In this document: in pieces, positions 23,052 through 37,357 of the stretch
Numbering within the stretch: position 1 is the first letter of the stretch
Layout: each line of letters begins with the position of its first letter
Assembly: GCA_900239685.1 (NCBI GenBank)
Contig: OENT01000361.1
Span: forward strand, 1 to 64,000
From: Rotaria macrura
Lineage: Eukaryota > Rotifera > Eurotatoria > Philodinida > Philodinidae
DNA: 64,000 nt
Direction of reading: 5' to 3'
The notes under the pieces: model-generated
What the model was told of the DNA's origin: nothing
The model's input: only the letters and a program-made list of their open reading frames with translations
Database searches by the model: none
Program-made: the position numbers and the translations under genes

Positions 23052-23492
23052 GCGTGCCCGACTAACGTTGCTACCGGAGAGTGAGCGCGTTACCATTTTT
23101 ATGCATTTTGTTTTTCTCACCACTTTTGAACAGTCGGCCAGAGAAACGAGGGCAAGATCTTATTATGTTTACTAGAGTTTACTCTACAAAGAAAGAGTGT
23201 GTTTCATTTTTCCAGTCTAAAATGATCTTTCGCCTGACGTATCAACAAGACAAAGTCTATTTAATATTTTTTAAATGTTTCGCTGGTCTTTTGAAGTTTT
23301 GATAAGTCAAAAGAAAGATTATTTCAGACAGGAAAAATGAAACTCACTTTCTTTGTAGAGTACACTCTTTTAAACAAAATAAGGTGCTCCTTGAGTTTTT
23401 CTGATTGACTGCTCAAAAGTGATGAGAAAATCAAAATAAATGAAAGTGGCAATGCACTTACTGCCTGGTAGCATATTAGCCAGACAAGGTGT
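23052..23492. mobile_element. MITE with long terminal inverted repeats
   Basis: The left arm (about 23052-23225) and right arm (about 23325-23492) are imperfect reverse complements over 150 bp or more. GCTACC (23069) pairs with GGTAGC (23467), and GTTTACTCTACAAAGAAAG pairs with CTTTCTTTGTAGAGTACAC. Both arms therefore encode a similar false peptide ending RVYSTKK. No transposase is present. Exact ends and target duplication are not resolved. Confidence 0.7.
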
Positions 23493-26400
23493 CTAACTTC
23501 ATGCAAATTCCGTCTCGATAGTCTTTTCAGTTTTCCCATTGATCTTACTTACATCTTTATCAATAGTAGAGCTAGTGAATCTCATCAATTTGGCATGGAT
23601 CTCAATTTGAATTGATTTTACTTTTTTTTTGATGATCGGTTAGATGTGTCTTTTGTTCATTAATTCAATCACAGTTCGCTGCCGATGAAAATGTTCAAAG
23701 CAGTTTTTTTATCTACCTCGGGTACGATCATTGGTCAACGTAAAACAAAAATGTGCGCGTATTCTTTCATCAGACGACTTATCAGTGAAATACAGGCACA
23801 TAAGTAATCAACTGTTTATGCTTCAAGAACCTTCCGCACGCTTTCCCAATTTATTAGGTTCTTACCGATCAGTGTGAATGAAGAGCGTACAATCGTAAAT
23901 AAATTCTGAGTATTGTCTATCAATTTTTGAGTCTTAAAGACATTTTTGCGATATTTCAGGAATATGCTGTTTGAACATTCGCCTTCATTATCATGCCGAC
24001 ATTAATGTATATAATAGCATTAATTTAACTCGAAATCTTAATAAGTTTGAAGCCTTCTATCAATCATTTCAAATAAGATTCATATTTGATTAGACTTTGT
24101 CGGCTCTATATTGCTTCGTCACTGCTCGGCAAACATGAAAGTATAAAAAGTAATGGATGTTTGCTTCTCGGGCATTCATCTATAAAAAAAAGCATCATCA
24201 TTGGGTGAAAACACGGGCAAAAGATTGCACAATAGAAAAAGAGTCGAACGACAGAAGACTGTGAATATATTGCAACAGGTAATGAAAGGCGAAGAGCAAA
24301 TAGTCATTTTTATAGGCAAACCATGAAAGATAAAGACCCATTGTGATAAGAATAGGTAATCGTTAACTTCTCTTGTCAATAGAAATAAAAAAGTCTCTCT
24401 TAAAGATTTGCAAATGTTTAAAAAGAAAATAAGTGAGACTTGATCTGATAATTGGGAGTTTGCACGGAGCTCAGCAGTTTAACGACACACAGTACAAATG
24501 AACAAGATTAAAAGATAAATGAGTAAAGAAGTGGTAGTTGATCAATAATAGTACGAGTGCCACATTAATGTCACTATTTGTTCAAAACAAACTGGGGATA
24601 ACGGTTGAGAACGGGACACAGAGAGAGAGAGATTGAAAGAAAAAATTAAAAGATTTTGCGAAACGGAAGTATTGATGTACAACTGGCAGACCTGTTCGTC
24701 TTCAGATTCAAAAAATAATAAATGTGCATCAGCAATGAACCCATAAATATAGGAGACGAGATATATATAATCATGAATAAGCATGAAGATGATGGTGATG
24801 ATGAGAAATCATAGCAGATGATCTAAGAAAGAAGTTAAGCATAATGCAAAAATTATCTATTAAAAATCAGTGGAAGTATGACGAATTTCGATTCATCTTG
24901 ATCCTATGAATAGATCCGGACGAAAAATTGAAATTTGAACGCATCAAGAAGAACGAATGACTTTCAATATTCATCTTATTTAAAGTCCTACAGAGTACGA
25001 CTTTTTCTTGTGTCCTTACGCTACCCTACCAAACAAATTCCGTATCTTGGATCCTAGTGTACGCAATACAGGTAAAAGAATCGACGATGAGATCTAATTT
25101 TTGTCCATTTTCAATCCAACTTTAATTTGATTGTAATTCATCTTCTAATCAGTTAAAATCGCCATGACTGTAAAGTGTGCTATTCTCCAATTTGAACCTA
25201 AATGCTTCAGCTTTTATTTACTTCTCTGACTACTCATTCCAACAAATCGAAAGCGTAGCACTTGACTCATCTTTGATATTCAGCCACATTCGACACTTAT
25301 AGATACTTAGTTTTGTAAGCAGTCAGACAAATGAACCCGATTAAAACCAGAAAATTAGATGAAAATCTTGTCAGCTTTATCTAATTTTAATCCGAAAAAA
25401 ATTGATTAAAATCAGATGTTTGGGTCACCTTTTATCCTACATAGAAATGTGCTCTGTTTAGGTAAATATTAATTGGTTGCTTTTTCACTATGTTTGATAT
25501 CATATTATTTTATTAAATTTTGTCCATAGATATCGCTAGTACCCTTTGGTGAAAACCGTAAAAGGGTTCAGATGCCTAACGGTCCTTCTAAAAGTTATGC
25601 AAAGTGTTATTTTACTTCTACACCGTTTAACATGGAAGATTTTCAAAATTTCGTTATTTCATCGAAGCTTGTTTGATGTATTCAAATGAAAATTGTTGGG
25701 GGAATCAAGCTTTCTGTTTCTTGTTCATGATTATCATGGAGATCATCGTTATCTTCAGAAGGCAATTCTTCATTCATGAATTCAGTATCATGATATCCAA
25801 ATCGAGTGTACTATCATTTTCGAGACAGTATAATGTACAAATAATAATTTTACTACGTGCTGATCCCTCCTCGTATTTAGTTGTGAAGAAGTCAATGATA
25901 AACGATCCGAAATAAGATAACTCAACATATCTATAACATGATGTGGATTAATTATGATATTAGCCATAAAATAAGGATGTGTTGAACGATCGAAAGAAAT
26001 ACACTGAGTAACGTTCTTTCTTTTTTTTTAGTGTATCGTGTAGAAATAAGCACGTCGATTTTTTAGTTAAATGTCCTCATTAGGGCGTTATTATATGTCA
26101 CAAAAAGGTAATGAACCATAGTGTAGAATGGTTTTACATGAAACAGCGTGTGTAGTCTTTCCTTAAGAAAACGAAAGATGCGACTCGGCAATGAAAAGAA
26201 CTTAACAAACTAACCTTTTCAAATTAAGAATATGACAAATATTGAACAATACATAACAGTTGACATAACTTTTGCAGAAGCACTACACATTCAAACATTT
26301 TTAGCGTTTCACAAGAGGGTACTAGTGATGTCTATGGAGAAACATTCATTCAAATGAGAGACAGGCACCTGGGAAGGTTCCTTCGTAAGCTGGGAATAAT

Positions 26401-28531
26401 TCAATGATCATGTATTCCACCAGTCTAATGATAAATCTCCTTTCATAAAACTTAATTGTACTGTCGCAGAACAATCGAATTTGTCGTAATTAGAGTCCTA
26501 CAAAGCACAACTTGTGTATCCTATATTCTGGGCCTACACTAAAGGACTCCAATCGTAGCAATTTGAATTGTACATAGCCACCCGATTTTTAATTGGTTAT
26601 ACTAAAAGAAATCAGGAGAAATGCAACTTTCGGCAAATATTAAGTTTGATGTCAGTCTGTCTGTCAACTACACACTAAAATTACTTGCCTTACACACTGG
26701 CTATTGTCCGATAGGGAATAAGAGTCATCAGACTAAAAAGCGTTCAACTTCTTTACTCATCGAATCGTTTATAATAAGTAGAAGTGATAACTAGTTTGGT
26801 CAATATTTACAAGGTCGGGACTAACTTTATGTAAGATAAAGATAAATCAAATAAGGTGAACTCTATTCAGTTCTTAAGATTGATTTCTATTGTATGTTGA
26901 CAGATAAGTGGACATAACATAAGAAACTTTAAGGAGACGATAAGAGGTAAATAAAAAAATAGGTATGAAGTTTTGAAATTATTCTCGAAAACAAGAAATC
27001 ATGATTGTATAAGCTTTTGTAAAAGCGTACTTTCTTGTGTCTATGCAACACAGTCACATCTAAGTTATTTTCTTTAAGTGCTAATCAATAAGTATTCTTG
27101 ATTGGTTCATTGGCTATCAGCTCGCTTCAGCAAGCAGCATATCTAACTGACTAAGAGAGGATAGGATGATTTTGACGAGGCCTTGAGAATCTTATGATAG
27201 TTTATAATTGATTATTGATCATCTTCGCCGAATTTATCGCGGGGTTAAACACAAGAAAAAGATCTTGACTAATAAAAGTACGTAATTTGAAGTATTCATT
27301 CTAGTTAAAAGAAAAGGGATGGTAGTATACTACGCATAATCGACTTCGTTTCCAGTCAGTCATAGCAAATGTTTTGGCATCATGATGGAATCTTTATTTC
27401 GATTGTTTATTGATATTCACATGAGAACATACTAGGATGCGTGGGCGTGTATATATACATATTTAGTAAGACACCAAGGTCTAAAACTATTGAAACGAGG
27501 AAAAGTTTGTCGATGACGAGGAAAGAATTCTAGCTTGTTCGACATCAAGGAAGCAGTAGCACATTGTCAATATTCTTCATTGATTTATGTCGGTAGTTTT
27601 TCCTATAGAAAGAGGAATTCCAGTCTTGTTGTGAAAATACTTTTGGTGTTTATCAATGAACATGATGGCAAACATGTCCTGAGTAGAGAGCTGATTCTCT
27701 AGTTACTTAAATTGTTATCAGCTCTTGTTTTTCGTTCAGGATGAACTTCTAAAAGAAAAAAGAGAAGTTCAAAAATGAGTTATCGAAAGTGCTAATTCGA
27801 ATAAAGTTATTTTAAAAATGTAGTTATTTTAAATTTACTGAAGCAAAAGGATAGTATCTCACAAATTACTTTCTATCAGTTAAAACCGGTTTGTGTGATA
27901 AGAAAACATCGTTGCAGGCTTAAGTGTTCATGATGGTCGAAGGAAATTTTTGGACAATTCAACAATGAGAATCGATTTTTAATGCTGACACTCAACTCTG
28001 CCGTATTTGCTTTCATTCAAAAATCATTAATCTTTGTAATCGTTGATGTTTATGAACGATGACTTATCGTCATCGTATCTGAAGAACTTCATTTTATTCA
28101 TTCAATACATACTAATGAGAAAAATGTACAAAGTTTTAATACACAGAAGCATGTTTGACAAGTGGTTACATAAACAAACTCTCGATTGATCACAACATAA
28201 ATATTTCTGAGTAATCTGTGATAACCTCTAGCAACTTGAGTAGTCATAAACCAATGATACTGATGCGTCGCTTTTGGATCTAATATGATTTTAGCGAAAC
28301 AGCGTCTTAAAAAATTCGATCGACCCAAATAGAAATCAACACAAGACAATATTTCTAACGCATTCAAATTCGTCTCTTTACATTAGTTAGATAGAATTTA
28401 CAAATTTTATCATCATTTGAAGTTGTACATTGTGAATAAAAACATATCATTTCGAATTGTCATCGACTATATGTCGATTGTAGAATTCCACAAAAAAGAA
28501 TAACTAAAACGCGCAGCATTCGATTTTTTCC
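23493..28531. other. Gene-poor stretch
   Basis: About 5 kb without a supported gene. It holds a weak inverted repeat (25521-25604 against 26265-26339). A minus-strand frame at 28098-28367 lacks an ATG and is not called. Confidence 0.4.
25521..26339. repeat. Imperfect inverted repeat pair
   Basis: TCCATAGATATCGCTAGTACCCT at the left matches the complement of AGGGTACTAGTGATGTCTATGGA at the right with few changes; similarity continues about 75-85 bp inward. The spacer is about 660 bp. Probably the ends of an old non-autonomous DNA transposon. Confidence 0.45.
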
Positions 28532-31167
28532 TTAAATTGACACTCGACGATGATTAACAGTTGTTTGGATCCTCCGTTCTATTCGTCCAGATGTCACTAA
28601 GAAATCATTAGTATGAAATTCATTGATGTATGCTTTTCGGAAGAAGACGATCGTCGGATTTCTTACGAGAAATGCAGCAAGTTGCCATTTTCGAATCAAC
28701 CGACGACGATGATTTTCTTGTCTTCCATTTCGAGTTTGTCCTTTTGTGATAGATGAATGTTCTAGATTGGTTGTGAAACTTATTACTGAGGTTAACTCTC
28801 TTCTATTCTTTACTAAACTTAGCAGATGTCCTGCAAATACTAGTAGGACAGGATGTCGATGTGCACATTCCATATGAATAAAACCACAATAGGCACTGAA
28901 TCCATCATCCCAGTTTTCGAGTTTGCGACCTAAAGGTGAGTAATCTAATCTAGACATATAAACAATGCCACCTATTAAACTTTGCAATAAACGTAACACT
29001 GATGATACTAAACCAAGAAATGTATCCAGGAAAAAGTTGAAGTAAAGAAAAATCATTAGAACACGACGATTATTCATGGCAAGAACACTACCACCCTGTT
29101 GAAGGAACACGAATCTGGCGAGGATTCTATTGATGAATTCTTTAAAGTAGTAAAGTAGAAGAATAGGAATGAGAAGTTGGAGCACATATTCGATTATGAA
29201 GGCAGCATTGAACGTAATTAATGTATCGATGAACAGGAAGAATATAAAAGTGAAGAAAGCTATTAGTATCAAACCCCATACAACATAACCGATGAGATAG
29301 CCAGCAAAATGAAAATTGCCCATGGCATAATCTATGTAGAATGACCGCTGTCGTCGTGGAATCTCACTTTCATCACCCCGAAATGCCTGAAGTAAATTTC
29401 GACGGATGCCTGCCAATAATATAAAAAGTTGAATGGCGATGATTAACGTTGCCGTGGCAATCGACAAGAAAAATGGCCTAACCAAATGTGGCACGGGAAA
29501 TGCCGACTTTGATGAATTATTCCATCGATTACTTAAAAAGGAATCGATGATTTCTTGCAATAGTAGTTGAAGTAACGCCATATAGGGAAGAAGTTGAACG
29601 CATACTTGAATCAGTGTATAGTAGAGCAGAACAAAAAGTGATGAATAAACACAGAGAACTCGAGATGAATATCGAAAATCATCACGCCATTCATACAATT
29701 TGTTGGATATAATACGCCTGATAAAAGCATTAGGATTGGATTGTCGTCTGAAAGTTTGACCCAAGTTTCGTATATAGAGCATTTCTACTGAGTTCGTTCG
29801 TGTCACTTCTATGAGTGCTTGTTCTTCATGCGTCACTATGCTTGAATCCAAGTTTTGTGTACGACGATCACGAATCTTGTCAAACAGTAAGATCGGCATC
29901 TTAATGGACACGTAAGCCAAACACATGTATACTGGAATGTCAGTGCATAGTTCAATAATCACGAGGAATGGTCCAGTGCCATAAAATGTTAGTAAAAGAC
30001 CCGTATCACTTCCACGACTATCTTGCGCATTCAAGTAGTATTTCGATTGACACAAGGCTTTTTCAACGATTATGAGTGGAAACGCTAGCCAAATGTATAG
30101 AGTACCTAAAGTTAGAGAGAACAATGTGTTTCTGTAGACAGCTACTAAGATTGGATAATAGCGAAAACCCATCATTAACACTTGTGCAATGCGTTGAAGA
30201 TAAATTAGAATAATCCCACGTTCTGTTGAAAGAGATCCATTTATTGTTTGATTAATAATCTCCAACAACTCATTGGCACAAATAGCAAATATGACGGCAG
30301 AAAATTTTCGATTGAAACGTGAAAAAAAATCGAGCGGCATCGGTGCACCAAAGCGTCCATGCCACTCATCCATTATACATGACACTCGCCGATGTTCCAG
30401 AGTAAAAAGAAAAATCAGAACACACGACACAGGAAACAGAATCATATTGAATTTTTTATAATTTAATACGTGACAAAATGCATTAGGCTCATAAAAGAGC
30501 GATAAATTTCGATGAAATTTATCGACGATCTGGTCATGAATCGGTTGTAAAATTGCCCATTTGATCACGAGAGCCAATAGAGCTATGATTGGTATGAAGA
30601 TAGCAATTAAGTAAAATCTAATTGATCTTCGTGTAGTGTGATTGATTTGAATGTGCGGCTGATGAATTCTAAAACAAGCATTGTATTCAAAGTAAAAGGT
30701 ATTGTATTTTTAAAAACATAGACAGTTCGAAAGCTGATTCATCACTCACATTTTCCGCTTGTGACTTTGATAGCTGTTCCTGAAGTATCGATGAAAAACG
30801 ATCAAACTATAGTAGATACTGATAAGTACCGCCAAAAGACATCCAAGAGTGATCACTTGAACTCCACTATTGGTTACTGCAATAGAAGAATCAGGAATGC
30901 AGGAAGAATAAATCGTCGTCTCCTTACATTCATTGCAAATGGTTCCATTCCACCAGAATTTACATTTGCAATACCATCGACCATGAACATCGTCTTTACA
31001 GTAGCCATTTTTACCACATGGATTGAAGGTTGAACAATCTAATAATCCTCGATGCATAAAAAGGCAGAGTTAGAAAAAAATAAAAATGAATTACTTTGCT
31101 GTCCATGAATGACAACTGCAAATGCCATGAGAAAAGCCACTGATAGAAGTGGCCGATTTTCTAACAT
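28532..31167 (-). CDS. EGF domain plus STRA6-like multi-pass membrane protein
   Basis: Three exons on the minus strand: 31167-31095, 31038-30750 and 30668-28532. The introns are 56 and 81 bp, with donors GTAATT and GTGAGT. The product is 832 aa. Residues 1-22 are a signal peptide. Residues 26-58 form an EGF-like module with six cysteines (C26, C32, C38, C47, C49, C58). A first membrane segment follows at about 82-103 and another at 139-160, and many more fill the rest. The long exon resembles the vertebrate retinol-uptake receptor STRA6: RYYPILVAVYRNTLFSL, MECAHRHPVLLVFAGHLL near 720, and KWQLAAFLVRNP near the C-terminus. STRA6 moves retinol from its binding protein across the plasma membrane. 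A retinoid or other lipophile role here is inferred. Vertebrate STRA6 (about 670 aa) has no EGF module, so the added extracellular N-terminus is notable. Confidence 0.8.
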
Positions 31168-32067
31168 TTTGAAATGACTAAACACATATAAGATTCCATT
31201 TCGATAGTTACAATTCAATTCAAATTATTTGTAAAAAGCATTCGTGACTGAATTTTGGTTTGCGGGCAAGATTGACTGGTGCGAAGAAGAAGCGATTGCT
31301 CTTACCAAAGTTATAGTTTGGTTTGTAGCGATGTGATTTGGTTGTATTGATAAAACATGGACGCTTGTGCGATTGAAATGTTGTTAATTGTGCTGAACAG
31401 TGAAAGAGATATAGAGTATGTGCTAAATGAAACGTGTTAGTTTGAAAAAAGTTATAATGTGTCTTTCATTGTTGTTCTTCTTTTATCATCTGTTTTGATG
31501 CTCTTATCTTCTTTTCTATCATGAGTCAGTAAAATGTTAACAACTGAAAGTTGGATGCGTAGTTTTTCAAACTTAATCTTAGAAACTCTAATACGTCATT
31601 TAATGACAGTAGGCTATGAATCATGCATTGAGATGACGACTCTACTCATTTCTTGTTGTGATCAAAAATGGTCTAGGTAACCTAGAGAGATAATAGTCTG
31701 GTAAATGGGCCCGATTGGCTAGAATTTGTATTCTTCATTTGCAGTAAAAATCTGCACCTTTTAAAAATCGTACACTTTATTTAGAATAAATTTCAACGGA
31801 AAAGTATTGAAATTTTCATTCACATGGCTTACACAATTGTATCTGAGATGATGAACCGAACATTCATTTCGATTTATTTGAACTTCATTTATCAGATTGT
31901 CTGTTTTCATCATTTAAACTTCATGACTGCAACTAAACATCAAAATCTTTTTATATTACATATTTATGCTTATTCTAAGTAGTCAATAATACATATCGAA
32001 ATCAGTTGTTGACTCCATCCCTAACAATAAATCTATGAAGTGTATGATAAATGTAGTCAACGTCACA
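31168..32067. other. Intergenic 5' of the STRA6-like gene
   Basis: AT-rich, no gene seen. Confidence 0.4.
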
Positions 32068-32646
32068 TTTTTGTGTGCTCAAAAAAGTGAGTACACTCTA
32101 GAATCGGTCAGTGTGTCCAGCCGTCCGCCCGCCCGTCCGTTTATACGATAACTCGTTACAAATAGATTCGATTGAGCTGTAATTTTGTGCACAGAATTGT
32201 ATCATCAATATCTCGATCGAGTTCGAAGATGAGAAGGATTCGGCAAGAAATGGCTGAGTTATCGAAAAAACTGTCATTATTGACCGAACAATCCCTGGCG
32301 AGGTGTACAAGGATTTTTTCAAGAAAAACATTTTTTCGCTGAATTATCCACAACTTATGTAAAGTGACTCATTCTCTAACGTTGATTCCGAATCTGATAT
32401 TAGTTTTGAACCAAATCGAGCTTTCTAACAAAACATCGCCTGAAAAAGGTCTGAAAATGCACAAAAACTGCATCCAGAAACTAAATTGCCTAGATATGTC
32501 TCAGATGATCAGTAGTGCTGGGGTTTCCCAAAAAGGTTTACCAGGATACTTCTTCCGTGCACACATTCTAAAATGACTGATTTGTCTCATTCACTTTTTG
32601 AAGTACACATAACTCTCGGACTTAAATCCAAAGTTTTCACATTTAT
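32068..32646 (-). mobile_element. Dispersed ~570-bp repeat, copy 2 (inverted)
   Basis: Reverse-oriented partner of 19601-20168, with similar ends and a CCGCCCG-rich block (about 32122-32136) equivalent to the GGAC tandem of copy 1. Copies differ by scattered substitutions and small indels. The distance between copies is about 12 kb. Confidence 0.75.
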
Positions 32647-35600
32647 CTATACTTTAACAAGACATTATCTTGTTTACATCGATAGATTATGCAGTGCGAA
32701 AACTGTTAATTAACATGACAAAGTTTCACGACACAAATTAATTTGTCGAGAAGAAAATATCTTACAGAATAGAACTAGTGAAAATTTCTCAACCTTGTTC
32801 TTTAACTATGATTAGCATAGATATTTATTGGAAGAACACCATATTATAGAAAAAACAAGAATCTATGAATTGAGTGTAGTTTTTTCAATCGAACAGTGTT
32901 TTTTTCTGACTCTAATCCAGTATTCAGTTAGAAATCAAAATACAGTATGTTATAAATGGAAGAAAAGGAAAGTGGGGGCGAGAAGTCGAAAAAAAATCTT
33001 CATAATTTCAATTATCCAGTTAGTAGAGTCTTCGTAGAATTCTAAGCGTTTATGAAATTTTTGTTTTAATTGACACGTGATTTTCGACAGCAGACTAGTT
33101 TATAGTTTATTATATGATTAAATCCAACTAAACATTGATAGCAAGAAGCACAGTGGATTTTAAATGAATGTAACTGAGAACAATTTCATAATATAGATTG
33201 TTGTGTTACTCCCTTGAAATATTCAGCAGTCAAATGCCTTCTGTCAAATGTTGTGTTCTAGCACTGCATGAAAAACAATTCATCGTATAGTGACAATGTA
33301 GCAAGTTGAGATTGTGATTTAAACATCAACAGAGCAATATTTCCAGAATTGAATTGACAAAGAAATAAATTGATCTTGAATTATTTTTCAAACATCGTTG
33401 AAAACGAAACTTCTTTTGGATCGAAGCCGTCAATAAAATCATATCATTAGGTGAGAATAGAGGTATGTGTGTAGATGAATTGAATGACACAAGAACTATC
33501 AAACTGTCACCGATCCTCTAGATTTATGAATTGACGCTACATACGAATACAATCTATGACACCATCATATTGATAACAGACGTATCAAATTTCTTTGGGT
33601 CTGCCGTTGAGTTGATAGAAATGATGCAAATACGACTTCACATCAACTTTATGAGAAAATTCGATTGTTTATCTATCAGAATAAATGTTTGAACGAATAA
33701 TATGATGTAAACAATCCTTCATATGCTATACGCGACCTAAACGATTAAAACACGTGACAAGATATAGGATTCATCGAAAATTACACAGTAATCATTATAG
33801 AAAGCCTTTTCAACCGTTGATGCTTCTTTAGATCTCAAATTAGGAAAGGAAAAAGTTGTGCTTTGGAAAAATATTAAAAATATGCCAACTTTATGTCAAA
33901 AGATCTAGATCATAATATTGGATACTAATCCCCATCACTTGGAAATTTCTATTTAGAATTTTCCAAGGCTTTCAGATTAAGTGAATTTCAATGCAAGTGA
34001 GGCAACAGTCAAAGCGTCAGCATACCTTGTGGATTAATATAGTATATCTACAATCAAATATTCTAACTCATAATAGTTAGAACAACAAGATTATCTGTGG
34101 ATCTCGTCTCGAGATTTCGCTGTTTCGCCACCCACATTAGATACAATCTACTTCTGACCTTGTGTGAATGAGGGTCTCAAAGATGAGACAAATATGTCGG
34201 TAAGATTAAGAGGCAGACACTCGAATCTAATTATGATTTTATCAATTGCATGTCCATTATAATAATGTAGCTGGGGTTTTGTCTTTGCTGATACACTTCG
34301 ACTAGTTTTGTTGGATGTTATGAGAACTGAATGATACGACAAAAGAAGATCAAATGAAATCTTTTAGTTAACTTATTTACGTATGTGTAAAGAAAGTTAC
34401 GTCGACGATTATTTCTGTGTGTTGTGCAGAAACGTATGAAAACATAATCATACTGTAGTCACTATCTTCATAAAGGGATGATTTATCCGGAAGATACTTT
34501 CATGACAAGTATAATTCCGTAGATATCACATCTAAAGAATCGTGTTAAAACTCAGTATTACGTGATCGAAACCATTCAAATGACTCATATCTTTTCAGGT
34601 TAGAAATCTTACGAAGCGTTCATATGCTTCCGCAAAGGTTGACCTGTCGATTCTTCGGACGAATTGAATTAACTAAGTGGCGAAATTCATTGTGTTATTC
34701 TACATTCGATTCGTCATGATGCAATTGGAAAAGGTCAGTAGTCTAAAAATGAAAGTTTTTGAGTCGGTGTGTTTTAACATCAGTTGTATACTGCGTTCTA
34801 TAGAGACGTTTGACTTACACATCTGTACTGCTCAAGGTTTTTTCAAGTAAACGGAATGGTTTTCTGTCCATGGCCATAGTGTTTCGATATCAAGTAAATT
34901 CAACGAATGAAACATTTGAACTAATGACAGCCAAAAGCGTGCACCCCAAAAAGAATCCCATTAGATTTTAAAAGAGATGGCGGGTGTGCTATGGATAAAT
35001 GTTGAATGCATTGAAAAAATGATGGGAAAGCTATATAGATCTCTATCAATAATGAAGAGAACCGTCTGATAGACATGTATCGACTGATTACAACGCACAT
35101 TTCAGTGCATTGTTAACTATGAATAAAATCAATATAGTCTCAAAAGTAGTTTACAGTGTACATTGAAGGAGCATCGAGTCACAAAACTTTGCATAAAGGC
35201 CTCGATCATCCGTCAGAAGTGAAAAAATCATCTTAATTATCCTTTATTTGCATGTATTAATTTTCAATATAAATTTATTCACCAATCATGCTCGCTGGTC
35301 ACATTCAAAATAAATGAGTCGTGATTTCTAGAAGTGAATTATTGCACGTACAATTTGCTCTTTTAAGAGCCAGCCTCAATTGTTCGATATGTTTTTATTC
35401 GTCAATAGGCATTTATATGCGCAGAAAAATAATGCACTCCATTGACGGCCGGAGGGTTGATGATAGGTGGACTGTCAATTATAATTTTAGTTGCATAAGT
35501 CAAATGCGTAGGTATAAATAGTGCTGATAAAAAGGAAATTATTTTATTTCACACTCTCCATCGCTATTAGAGGTAATGTAAATGAGCTTTAATAAGTTTG

Positions 35601-37357
35601 AAGTTAATCTGTATATAAACACTATCAATAGCTAGATTTAGTGTTCCGAGAAGAGACTGGTTCTTACATAGCTATCTAACGACTACGAGTGAACAGTCTA
35701 ATGAAATGGCGTCGAATAGTAAAAGCGTCTGCATATTCGCCTAAGAAACTACATGAAATTATATCTTCTAATTTTCTTCAAAATAAATGCATAAAACTCT
35801 GAGAAATGGGATGTTGTAATGAAGAGATGTAGATTTACTTCTTAGTGCTAATGAAAGTGTTTCAACATGATCAAGTTAAACACTCGTAAATAAATTCTTG
35901 ATGGACATTTTGTTAAAATTTTGAAAGTGAACCGTGTGCTTTAAATTTTTTATACTGTGATTCGATTCGACATTCGTCCTTCCGTTATAGAAAAAGATTC
36001 AGATAAACTTTTAGAGATATATATTTAAGGAAATCCGGCTCAAACAATCTGCTAGAGTATTCTCTTCATATCAAGTTCACGTGCAGAAAGAATATTAAAC
36101 ACGGATTGATATTCTTGCAAATCATTTCTCTCCCAGATTGTAGGTATACTCGAGAGGGCTCTGTAGATGCTATATGTTTTTTTCACTTCTATTCGAAACA
36201 TAACTGTTAATCAATAATGAAAGAAGCAAATAGTGAAATAAGCTAGCGACTCATGCTACAACGTTCTAATCAAAACTTTCTTGTCATACCTGTCAAATAT
36301 TGACATTGTATGATAAAGTTTGAAGTTAAACTAAATACTAGGCATATTTATACATGAGTAATAAGCAAAAACTAATAGAAAAAGTTTCTGTAGAGATCAA
36401 GGACCCAATGAGAAAGAGAATTGCAGAAGAACAAAACTTGTCCGTACAAAATGAATGCTCATATATGTACATCAATCATATATATATATGTACGTATGTG
36501 ATGCATTGAATGTTTACTTTGGAGACTGGTTTATACGCACTAGAAATTGGAAGGAATATGTGTAGATAAGTTAAATAAAGAAATAACGGTATATGAAAAC
36601 TATAATGAACACAAATACTTTAAACAAGATTCCAAGTTGAAATGTCGATATAGCACAATATTCATGATACTTGGTCGGACTCACAATTAGAATAAGAAGA
36701 ATTTTCTTCCAAGTTTTCATTTATCTGTCTCTGATTCTACATGAACAGCAGCCAGTTTGAAAACCTTTACTCAAAATTTTGAGATTCTTATAAACCACTG
36801 TGGTTCAATAAAGTACTGAGAAGAATCGAATCAGGCTGATAATTGAGTGGTCACGTGCAGTAACCAAGTTTCAAGATGATTCATCTAATTAGTTCGATCG
36901 AAAAAATAATCTCGGGTTCACATCGATGTATTGACTTAAATTACTTTTTAAATCAAGAAGTGCAGATAGAAAGCCGAATAGTTTCTTTCATGAGACTCAG
37001 AACAGACAGACAACTGCATAATACATGAGTCTAATAGACAGACGTATTGCTTAATGAATGATGAAATGCACACAAGTATGGATTATCTATGAGTATATGA
37101 AGGTAAGATTTTTCAAGTAAAGCAAGATTTTGAAAGAGTAATCCATCGCCCGTCTCTGCTCCCTGATAATTATTTTACCTCTTTGATTCACATAAACAAA
37201 AGAGTAATAATTCACTTTCTTCAAGATTCTTATTGGCTTCTTGTTACAGACACTTCTAGTTAAAAAACATCACAGGATCAAACGTAGCCGAACATAATTT
37301 CGAAACACGTGCTGTAAACCACTACATCAACCTGAAAAATCATTTTCTTGAATCAAA
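32647..37357. other. Gene-poor stretch
   Basis: About 4.7 kb of AT-rich DNA with no supported gene. A short TA run lies near 36479-36490. Confidence 0.4.

Noticed and set aside
23081-23539. Two opposite frames with a shared RVYSTKK ending
   Set aside because: They are the two arms of one inverted-repeat element, not genes.
28098-28367. 89-codon minus-strand frame downstream of the STRA6-like gene
   Set aside because: Begins at TTG and has no acceptor; likely chance in AT-rich DNA.
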